Of a DNA stretch of 31,278 nucleotides, positions 15,929 to 22,049 are shown piece by piece. Positions within the stretch are counted from its first letter, which is position 1, and the number at the start of each line of letters is the position of its first letter. Below the pieces are notes generated by a model, which was not told the DNA's origin, ran no database searches, and saw only the letters and a list, made by a program, of their open reading frames with translations. The position numbers were made by a program, and so were the translations under genes. This DNA is from a virus. Where the stretch lies: the IMG/VR virus record IMGVR_UViG_3300042894_004973, positions 1 to 31,278 of that record; one strand, 5' to 3'.

Positions 15929-16888
15929 TTAGAAGCAGCATATGACTGGTACTGTATTGTATTCTTCTGTGCATGCTACATTTGGATCTCCTCCAAAAGC
16001 AAGAGCTTTAGCAAATGTACCTGCGCCTGCTAAACTACCTCTACCGGTAATTAATGCGCCGCCTGCTAACCATGATATACCATTGTATTCCTCTGTACAA
16101 GCCTCATTTGGAGTTGTACCTCCAAAGGCTAAACCTGCATTTTGTGTCCCTGCACCAGCTAGTGTTCTCCTGCCAATAATCATAGCGCCGCCTGCCGACC
16201 AATTAGTTCCGTTATATTCTTCTGTACATGATAGTATAGGTCCGTTCTGTCCGCCAAATGCAAGACCAGCATTTTGTGTACCTACTCCTGCTAGAATACA
16301 TCGGGCATTAATCATTGCTCCACCGGCCGACCAATTAGATCCGTCATACTCTTCCGTACAGGATACGTTACTACTAACCGGAGTTCCGGCATATCCTCCA
16401 AAAGCAAGCCCCGCATTTTGTGTTCCTGCTCCTGCTAAATTAAATCTAGCTGTAATTAAAGTAGTACCTGTCGACCAGGCTGTTCCGTTATATTCTTCAG
16501 TACAAGCTACTATAGTTGGTATACCACCTCCGAAAGCGAGACCAGCATTTTGAGTACCTGCTCCAGCTAAAAGATATCTAGCGGTAATTAAAGCTCCGCC
16601 TGCTGCCCAAGATGATCCATTATACTCTTCTGTACAAGATACTACTGTTGGAGTACTACCCCCGAATGCGAGGGCTGAGTTTTGAGTACCTGCTCCGGCG
16701 AGCCCGTTTCTAGCAGTGATTAAAGCACCGCCTGCCGCCCATGCTCCATTACCAAGCCCGGTATACTGTACTTTCTGTAATAATTTATTATACCATATAG
16801 CGCCCTCTATAGCAGTATCGTCTGCTCTTCCAAGTGTTAAAACCGCTTGGCCTGATATAACTAGGTTAGGAGGTCCGCAAACTTTCAT
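15929..16888 (-). CDS. Single-propeller kelch-like adhesin/fibre protein C
   Basis: A 319-aa protein with the shared N-terminal module (NLVISGQAVLTLG, IEGAIWYNKLLQKVQYTG) and six kelch-like units over residues 50-310, ending VPVICCF. It shares a 48-nt identical tract in unit 3 with the distant 1074-aa gene, showing sequence exchange. It lacks the S74 domain. It follows the glycosyltransferase gene by 33 nt, placing the modification genes directly upstream of the adhesin trio. The role is inferred as a receptor-binding or decoration protein; the N-terminal module could be the virion attachment part. Confidence 0.75.
   Translation of the reverse strand: MKVCGPPNLVISGQAVLTLGRADDTAIEGAIWYNKLLQKVQYTGLGNGAWAAGGALITARNGLAGAGTQNSALAFGGSTPTVVSCTEEYNGSSWAAGGALITARYLLAGAGTQNAGLAFGGGIPTIVACTEEYNGTAWSTGTTLITARFNLAGAGTQNAGLAFGGYAGTPVSSNVSCTEEYDGSNWSAGGAMINARCILAGVGTQNAGLAFGGQNGPILSCTEEYNGTNWSAGGAMIIGRRTLAGAGTQNAGLAFGGTTPNEACTEEYNGISWLAGGALITGRGSLAGAGTFAKALAFGGDPNVACTEEYNTVPVICCF
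15959..16741 (-). repeat. Six kelch-like units (propeller 3)
   Basis: Six tandem units, all with the CTEEY cysteine. Unit 6 has GTFAKALAFGG in place of GTQNAGLAFGG. Confidence 0.8.
16375..16422. repeat. 48-bp exchange tract shared with 29745-29792
   Basis: Identical over 48 bp between the 319-aa and 1074-aa adhesin genes, including the normally hypervariable loop (FGGYAGTPV). The flanks differ at several positions, as expected from a short recombination tract. Confidence 0.7.
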
Positions 16889-16906
16889 ACTACGTCACAT
16901 TTGATA

Positions 16907-16914
16907 ATAAATAT
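16907..16914. promoter_or_regulatory. AT-rich octamer upstream of adhesin C gene
   Basis: Plus strand ATAAATAT (AATAAATA at 16906-16913), 18 nt before the start, in a 33-nt gap. Confidence 0.35.
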
Positions 16915-16921
16915 ATTAGAA

Positions 16922-17845
16922 TCAAATGTTATTGAGTATTTCGTCAATATTAAACATGTCTGTTAACTCCATGTAAGGACATTCGTGTAGATTATTTTCA
17001 AATTGAAAATCAAAGAGATACGATCCTATGAGCTGATTTGCTTTCTTGGGTAGGTTTGCAACTACATTTTTATGTAATCTATATCCGAATACTGTCGGCG
17101 AAGTTCCTACCCATAGTACTGTCGATGGAAGTTTGAATGCGGCAGCAGCATGCTGTAGACAAGAATCGATTAGAACGCGTTTCTGTGCATCAACTAGTAT
17201 TGCAAATAACTCAATATTGGATAGCTGTTGGTCTATTCTCTCTACCCCGTCTAGGTGATATCCGTCGGGTCTAGTTACTTGAAATATGTGGTATTGATTT
17301 CTGAATTTATTTACAATTGCCTGGGCTATATCTTGAGGCATATCGCGGGTCCAGGAGTAATTATACTTTTGACCTTGGCCCGGTCCTCCCCCTGTTTGAA
17401 TAACTATTGTTGGTTTTTGTCTTTTCCAAAGACCGACTAATTGTCTTTGTACGTAGTTTGCAAATACTTGGGGCTGTTGTTCAGTATATTTTATACCCAG
17501 TAGATCGCACCAGTTTTCAATCAAATGCTTTGTTTTAGTAATATGTCCTGTTTGATTGTAGGGTTCGTGTCTACAGACAATGATATCTTTCTCGTAGATA
17601 TAGTCTTCATAGAAGTAGGGTGCTTGTGTTAAATTGTATACCCTATCGATATAAGGGTTATTTAGAAATGCTTCTGGATAGGATACTACCATTATCAGCT
17701 TTCTGTCAGGAAAAGCTTCTTTTATATCTTTACATAGAGAGGTTGCTGCAATATTTTTACCTAATCCTCCCTGTATATGCCAGATAAAAAATTTATCTCC
17801 AATATTCCTGTTTGAGTGGTATATGTATCCTTGTTCTTGTTTCAT
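16922..17845 (-). CDS. GT9-like glycosyltransferase
   Basis: A 307-aa protein. Residues 24-48 (WHIQGGLGKNIAATSLCKDI) are the glycine-rich opening of GT9/heptosyltransferase-type enzymes, which have a GT-B fold. The second half has LSNIELFAILVDAQKRVLID then SCLQHAAAAFKLPSTVLWVG, the usual sugar-nucleotide side signature for the family. Members move a heptose or other sugar onto LPS or glycans. The acceptor here is unknown; virion protein or host surface are both open. Its start overlaps by one base (TAATG) the stop of the preceding oxygenase gene, so it is part of that operon. Confidence 0.7.
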   Translation of the reverse strand: MKQEQGYIYHSNRNIGDKFFIWHIQGGLGKNIAATSLCKDIKEAFPDRKLIMVVSYPEAFLNNPYIDRVYNLTQAPYFYEDYIYEKDIIVCRHEPYNQTGHITKTKHLIENWCDLLGIKYTEQQPQVFANYVQRQLVGLWKRQKPTIVIQTGGGPGQGQKYNYSWTRDMPQDIAQAIVNKFRNQYHIFQVTRPDGYHLDGVERIDQQLSNIELFAILVDAQKRVLIDSCLQHAAAAFKLPSTVLWVGTSPTVFGYRLHKNVVANLPKKANQLIGSYLFDFQFENNLHECPYMELTDMFNIDEILNNI

Positions 17846-18492
17846 TAAAATATTAATTCAGTTAAGTTCTCTTCCTCTCCAAATCCTACTTTAGGTACTA
17901 CGTTGAATGCTAAACTGCATCTAGGTTTATCAGTCTTATTGACCGGTACCGAATGCATGAGATGAGAAGGGAATAGTATTAACAGGCCTGGTTCAAATGT
18001 TATAGCGAATTCCTGCTGTGCATACCTTAAGTCTTTTTTATCTTTTACTAGCTTTGGGGAAATATAAGATGCATTAACACCGCCTGCTGTTCTATGAAAC
18101 TTGATAGCCGATGTTTTTTCAGCTGCATGTCCGTAATAGAGTACTCCTGAGAGTAGACTATTTGGGTGAGTATGTGCAGTATGGTGCTGTCCTGGGGCTT
18201 TTATAGAGACCCAAGATTGTCCGAATCTATATTCATTATAGGCGTATCCTAGCTTCTCGGCATACACCTTCACGTTACCTAAGATAAATTCAGCTAATGT
18301 CGCACATTCAGGTTTATCTAACAAATAGCTATCCTTAGATCTGAACCCGTAGTTATCATGATCGGAATCGGTACCCATGTCTTGACCATCGAAGAACTTA
18401 ATTACCTTTGCATACTGCACGGGCAGCGTGGTAGCGTAAACCGGGGTTGGGAACAACTCCAGTATTTCATAATTAATTTGCATAACGTCCAA
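17845..18492 (-). CDS. 2OG-Fe(II) oxygenase-like protein (2OG-FeII_Oxy_5 type) 1
   Basis: A 215-aa protein. The start FPTPVYATTL and the core GQSWVSIKAPGQHHTAHTHP then NSLLSGVLYY are typical of the putative 2OG-Fe(II) oxygenase family TIGR02466/PF13759. Candidate iron ligands are His107 and His109 and distal His180 (SHLMHSV); Arg191 could bind 2-oxoglutarate. It is a clear paralogue of the adjacent 219-aa protein. The ATG at 18490-18492 overlaps the preceding stop by 20 nt; an internal ATG three codons on is an alternative start. Substrate is unknown; protein, nucleotide or lipid hydroxylation is possible. Confidence 0.75.
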   Translation of the reverse strand: MDVMQINYEILELFPTPVYATTLPVQYAKVIKFFDGQDMGTDSDHDNYGFRSKDSYLLDKPECATLAEFILGNVKVYAEKLGYAYNEYRFGQSWVSIKAPGQHHTAHTHPNSLLSGVLYYGHAAEKTSAIKFHRTAGGVNASYISPKLVKDKKDLRYAQQEFAITFEPGLLILFPSHLMHSVPVNKTDKPRCSLAFNVVPKVGFGEEENLTELIF

Positions 18493-19132
18493 ATATTATT
18501 TCAGAAATGGTTTCTTTATCGCCCAGTGTTCCTTTCGTTAATACGTTTACACCTAATGCTTTCCTGACTTTATTTGTTCTATTGGGAGGTACACCATGTG
18601 TAACGTATGAAGGAAATATAATGAAATTATTTTGTTGCGGTGTAAAATAAATTTCCTCCTGAGAGAATTTATGCTGCTGATAATCGTCCTGTAGAGAGGG
18701 TTCTAAATAAGTTCTATACTGAGATCCAGCTACTTTACTAAAGCAAATAGCTGCATCCCCGGGTTCAAAATCGTAATAAAATACGCCGGCAAGTAGAGTG
18801 TTTGGGTGAGTATGTGCTTTGTGAAATTGACCGGGCATTTTATAGGTAAGCCACGATTGAGAAAACTGCAATTCCTTATAGCGATACCTCATTACGTTAG
18901 TGGCAAAGTCATTAAAGCATTGCATGAAAAAATTAGCCAGCGGTTTACAGATTGGATGATCAATTATATAGCTATTTTTTGATATCCAACCATAAGGGCT
19001 ATTTTTTCCATCGTTCATTTCGCAACTATCGAAGTACTTAACTATTTCAGTTGTATCTCCCGGGTATGTTGCTACATACAGCGGAGTTGGAAACATTTCA
19101 AAAACTTTAGCACTACTCCCTGCTATATTCAT
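18473..19132 (-). CDS. 2OG-Fe(II) oxygenase-like protein (2OG-FeII_Oxy_5 type) 2
   Basis: A 219-aa protein with FPTPLYVATY near the start, SQSWLTYKMPGQFHKAHTHP then NTLLAGVFYY in the core and FPSYVTHGVPPNRTNKVR near the end. Candidate ligands are His107, His109 and His179, with Arg190 for 2-oxoglutarate. The core aligns closely with the downstream 215-aa protein, so the pair look like a tandem duplication that has since diverged. Spacing to the preceding gene is 4 nt. No signal peptide. Confidence 0.75.
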   Translation of the reverse strand: MNIAGSSAKVFEMFPTPLYVATYPGDTTEIVKYFDSCEMNDGKNSPYGWISKNSYIIDHPICKPLANFFMQCFNDFATNVMRYRYKELQFSQSWLTYKMPGQFHKAHTHPNTLLAGVFYYDFEPGDAAICFSKVAGSQYRTYLEPSLQDDYQQHKFSQEEIYFTPQQNNFIIFPSYVTHGVPPNRTNKVRKALGVNVLTKGTLGDKETISEIIFGRYAN

Positions 19133-19136
19133 AACC

Positions 19137-19742
19137 TTAATTACTTTTTTGTGAAGGACTGATAAAATTAAATGCTATAGAGATTCTCTCTTCGTTTGAT
19201 TCGTTTCTTTCTACGTGATGTTTGATCCAACTTGGAAACAGGTAGAAAGTAGATTCTTTAGCTGGCTTTGTCACAGAAAATGCGTTAGCCATTGTATGCT
19301 CTCTCTGTACCTTACTATTCATGAAGAATTCTATGTCGTCTCCCCTATGTAGCACTAAATCTCCCATGTTATTTCTTGGAACCGATACATAGTATACCCC
19401 AGACAAGATACTGTTCTGATGATCGTGTAATAGGTTATAATCATGATGTCCGTTGATGTTAATCCAGAAATTACCTATCTCTAGGTTATTGATTCCAGTA
19501 TAACGAGCACATACATCGTTGACGAATACGTTCAAGTCATTGAAGAGGTTTTCTAACGCTACCGGAATTGGGAAGAGGAGTTCGCCTGAATGCCATCCTC
19601 CTCGATTTGAAATCGTAACCCCGGGCTTCTGTCTACGGGTTTCCAGGCAATACTGCTTGATAGATTGATTATCGATTCCTGATACAGGACACTCCCAAAC
19701 CGGAGTTGCGAACCATAACTGTTCGTAAACTTTAAATTCCAT
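19137..19742 (-). CDS. 2OG-Fe(II) oxygenase-like protein (2OG-FeII_Oxy_5 type) 3
   Basis: A 201-aa protein. It has WFATPVWECPV at the start, GGWHSGEL at about 48-55, DYNLLHDHQNSILSGVYYVS in the core and FPSWIKHHVERNESNEER near the end. Candidate ligands are His106, His108 and His175 or His176; Arg186 is the candidate co-substrate residue. This is nearest to the classical TIGR02466 pattern and more distant from the two downstream paralogues. The leader AACTTAGTT directly before ATG is also present before the 195-aa oxygenase gene. Substrate unknown. Confidence 0.75.
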   Translation of the reverse strand: MEFKVYEQLWFATPVWECPVSGIDNQSIKQYCLETRRQKPGVTISNRGGWHSGELLFPIPVALENLFNDLNVFVNDVCARYTGINNLEIGNFWININGHHDYNLLHDHQNSILSGVYYVSVPRNNMGDLVLHRGDDIEFFMNSKVQREHTMANAFSVTKPAKESTFYLFPSWIKHHVERNESNEERISIAFNFISPSQKSN

Positions 19743-19756
19743 AACTAAGTTTTTAA

Positions 19757-20368
19757 TTATCTAAATGGGCGACCGCCGGTCCAAAATACTAGACACTTAC
19801 GCTGGCCTCGTGTGATTGGTTTTACTCTATGCATGCAGAATGCTGGAAAGCAAATAACGTCTCCTTTCTCCCTGGGCACAACTACTGATTTTTGACCACC
19901 AAACCAGATCTCAAAATCGCCTCCTTCATAATCCCTAGGATCTGATAATTGAACAGTAGTAGCGATCTTTCTTTTATTAACATCGAGAGCACCTACGTCC
20001 ATATGCCAGTCCAGGTGCCCTCCATCAGTTGGGTAGACTACATAGTGGATGGGATCGGTAACAACATCGATATCAAAATGAAATGCTTTTTCGTTAGCTT
20101 CTAATACTAGCGGAAATAAAATATCATAAAGCCATTTTGTATGCGGGGCTGGTTCAAGGTAGGCAATATCTCGGTTATTTGTTTGGTAGGAATCAGTATC
20201 GGTACCTAATTCTCTTACACCAGTCCTACCCTTGGAAAATTTATAGTTTGCTTTAACCATCTGCTCCAGTTCTCCGATCATACGATCATTAAATACGTTT
20301 TTAAAATAGTAAAACGTATTCCAGTTAGATTGTGGCTTAAAATTATTGTACGGCTTTAATGGAAACAT
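19757..20368 (-). CDS. PKHD-type 2OG-Fe(II) hydroxylase
   Basis: A 203-aa protein resembling prolyl/lysyl-type hydroxylases of the PKHD (PiuC-like) group. The HxD motif is at His122-Met-Asp124 (GGHLDWHMDVG), the distal histidine at His180 (FPAFCMHRV), and Arg190 (GQRKCLVFW) is the likely 2-oxoglutarate anchor. All three iron ligands are present, so catalysis is expected. EGGDFEIWFGG at 148-158 is the usual strand and turn before the distal His. Family members hydroxylate side chains or small molecules; in marine T4-type phages similar genes are frequent without known substrate. Confidence 0.85.
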   Translation of the reverse strand: MFPLKPYNNFKPQSNWNTFYYFKNVFNDRMIGELEQMVKANYKFSKGRTGVRELGTDTDSYQTNNRDIAYLEPAPHTKWLYDILFPLVLEANEKAFHFDIDVVTDPIHYVVYPTDGGHLDWHMDVGALDVNKRKIATTVQLSDPRDYEGGDFEIWFGGQKSVVVPREKGDVICFPAFCMHRVKPITRGQRKCLVFWTGGRPFR

Positions 20369-20374
20369 AACAAT

Positions 20375-20962
20375 TTATTTTTCAGTTCTATCAAGCATGG
20401 TAAACCAGCCTGTTAAAATATACTTTGTTTGAGTGGGAGAAGGAACACCTCTATGTAAATGCATCCAGTCCGACGGCCATATTATTAACTTTCCTTCGAC
20501 TGCTGATTCGAAATGGTGCTGATAAAAAAATTCAGTTTCACCTCTATCTGTTACTGTATTTAAGTAAACAGCCCAGACTAGAAACCTGTTACTGTATTTG
20601 TTTGTTGCTCTTTCGCAATGCCACCCGTGAAATCCTTCTCCTGGTTCGTAGCGCTGCATATTGAATAGAGGGCTAATCTGCAAAGGATCAAGCTTAGAGA
20701 ATGCTAGAGAATGTCTGTCAATATAATCTCGTTGACCTTTTTCTAAAATACCTACTAATTCTGTTAGCAAAGGACTCCAAGTCGGATGTTGCAAGTACCT
20801 AGGATCAAAAGTTATGTCTGTTGACTTTTTTCCGTTAGATGACGAAGTACCGTCGGGGCCGTAGAGTACGCCCGGTTTTTTATCTTCGGATACTTCAAAC
20901 GCATCTATAAAAGCTTTACATAACTGAGAGGATAATGCCTTCTCTTTTCTGTATATGAACAT
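20375..20962 (-). CDS. 2OG-Fe(II) oxygenase, prolyl-4-hydroxylase-like
   Basis: A 195-aa protein. FNMQRYEPGEGFHGWHCE at 100-117 gives the first iron ligands as His115-Cys-Glu117, an HxE variant of the usual HxD. GETEF at 141-145 is the turn typical of the group, and WPSDWMHLHRGVPS at 162-175 holds the distal His (168 or 170) with Lys180 in the place often taken by Arg/Lys for 2-oxoglutarate. All required residues appear present. It is first of five oxygenase-type genes in a row, 8 nt after the coiled-coil gene. Substrate unknown. Confidence 0.8.
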   Translation of the reverse strand: MFIYRKEKALSSQLCKAFIDAFEVSEDKKPGVLYGPDGTSSSNGKKSTDITFDPRYLQHPTWSPLLTELVGILEKGQRDYIDRHSLAFSKLDPLQISPLFNMQRYEPGEGFHGWHCERATNKYSNRFLVWAVYLNTVTDRGETEFFYQHHFESAVEGKLIIWPSDWMHLHRGVPSPTQTKYILTGWFTMLDRTEK

Positions 20963-20970
20963 AACTAAGT

Positions 20971-21684
20971 TTACTGTTGTTGCTGGCTTTCAACATGCTG
21001 GGCAAGCTGCTGTTGACGAGCCTGTTCAAATGTCAAAAGTGTATTACCTTCGGCCTTGAGTCTTTGCAGGGTTTGATAAGGACCTACAGCGTTAATAACT
21101 TCACTCGGTTCACTATTTGGACTGAGAGCCTTTACTCTATTTTCAAGCCTTAGTCCTAAGCTTTCGGCCTGATGTGTATTTACCTCTCTATCGTCGAAGG
21201 TTCCATCGTTGAGTTCGGCTTTAATCTTAGACCAAGTCTGGATCTCACGAACACGGTCGTGGGCTACCTGTTCCATGCAGGCTTTATTGTAGAGATTTTG
21301 ATCTAAATCGATCTGTGCCTCTATAATATCGAGCATATCACCTTTAAGTTCTGCTTCTTTCATTTTACGTTCGAGTCTGAGCCTTTCTACATCGGCTCTT
21401 CTCATTTCAAATGAAAGATTCATCATCGCATCAAAGTGCGCAGACATTTCCCTAACCGACTGCCAGTATTTAGATGCCGGAGTGGGATGCTTGGCATCAT
21501 TCAAGACCGATACACGCATTTCCGTTTCAGTACGGAAAATTTGTTTTTTATTCCAGTTATCGGCCAGTTCTTCTTTTAATCTTACAACTTCCCTAGCGTC
21601 TTCCGGTTTCAAAACCGCTAGAATATTCTGTAAATCACTAGGAATTGCTAGTTCGCGACCTGATTCTTGTTTATTTTCGTCCAT
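20971..21684 (-). CDS. Coiled-coil protein of unknown function
   Basis: A 237-aa protein, almost entirely charged helix: residues 30-55 and 85-160 are Glu/Arg/Lys/Leu-rich with heptad-like spacing (MRRADVERLRLERKMKEAEL), and the C-terminus is Gln-rich. The segment FRTETEMRVSVLNDAKHPTP then ASKYWQSVREMSAHF is one I recall from uncharacterised phage proteins of marine origin. The protein may be structural or scaffold-like; nothing in it suggests an enzyme. It lies between a fibre-linked small protein and the oxygenase operon. Confidence 0.65.
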   Translation of the reverse strand: MDENKQESGRELAIPSDLQNILAVLKPEDAREVVRLKEELADNWNKKQIFRTETEMRVSVLNDAKHPTPASKYWQSVREMSAHFDAMMNLSFEMRRADVERLRLERKMKEAELKGDMLDIIEAQIDLDQNLYNKACMEQVAHDRVREIQTWSKIKAELNDGTFDDREVNTHQAESLGLRLENRVKALSPNSEPSEVINAVGPYQTLQRLKAEGNTLLTFEQARQQQLAQHVESQQQQ

Positions 21685-21741
21685 AACGAAGTTTGTATTT
21701 ACTATTAATGTAACAAATATTATTCAATCTTCCAACTCTTT

Positions 21742-22017
21742 TTAGGGAAGAATGATATTTTGAGGTTCAGGGCCACAGAGCCATGGTGTTGAACCGGAAA
21801 CGCAAGTTTGCCATTCTGTCTGAGTCTGATCAACTACGGCATCAACGAGAGCTTGTGCTTCTGCTTTAGTCTTTTCTACAGCTCCTACCCGGGTTGCCCA
21901 GATTTGATTGTTTTCCGTTACCCATACGTTTGCGGGATATCCGGCAATGTGGGATCTTTGGTTATCTTCGTGGGTGATGAATCCTACCCCCGTGTTAACT
22001 GCTACGTAATACTGCAT
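21742..22017 (-). CDS. Small fibre-associated protein, possible assembly chaperone
   Basis: A 91-aa protein with a beta N-terminus and a conserved-looking block NQIWATRVGAVEKTKAEAQA followed by a helix. A similar DQIWVARL block and Glu/Ala helix is in the 57-aa protein at 31014-31187. Both genes lie directly after a fibre-type gene in transcription order, the place taken by fibre assembly chaperones in many phages. That function is an inference; no family is recognised. Cys77 and Cys86 near the C-terminus (VSGSTPWLCGPE) are odd and unexplained. Confidence 0.6.
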   Translation of the reverse strand: MQYYVAVNTGVGFITHEDNQRSHIAGYPANVWVTENNQIWATRVGAVEKTKAEAQALVDAVVDQTQTEWQTCVSGSTPWLCGPEPQNIILP

Positions 22018-22041
22018 GTTTTTTAGTTTTAAGGTTTATTA

Positions 22042-22049
22042 ATAAATAT
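22042..22049. promoter_or_regulatory. AT-rich octamer upstream of the 91-aa gene
   Basis: Plus strand ATAAATAT (AATAAATA at 22041-22048), 24 nt before the start, in the 31-nt gap after the 802-aa gene (its last base is shared with that gene's stop). Confidence 0.35.

Noticed and set aside
21720-21741. Terminator between the 91-aa and 237-aa genes
   Set aside because: The TCTTCC/GGGAAGA dyad is weak and is not followed by a T run on the minus strand.
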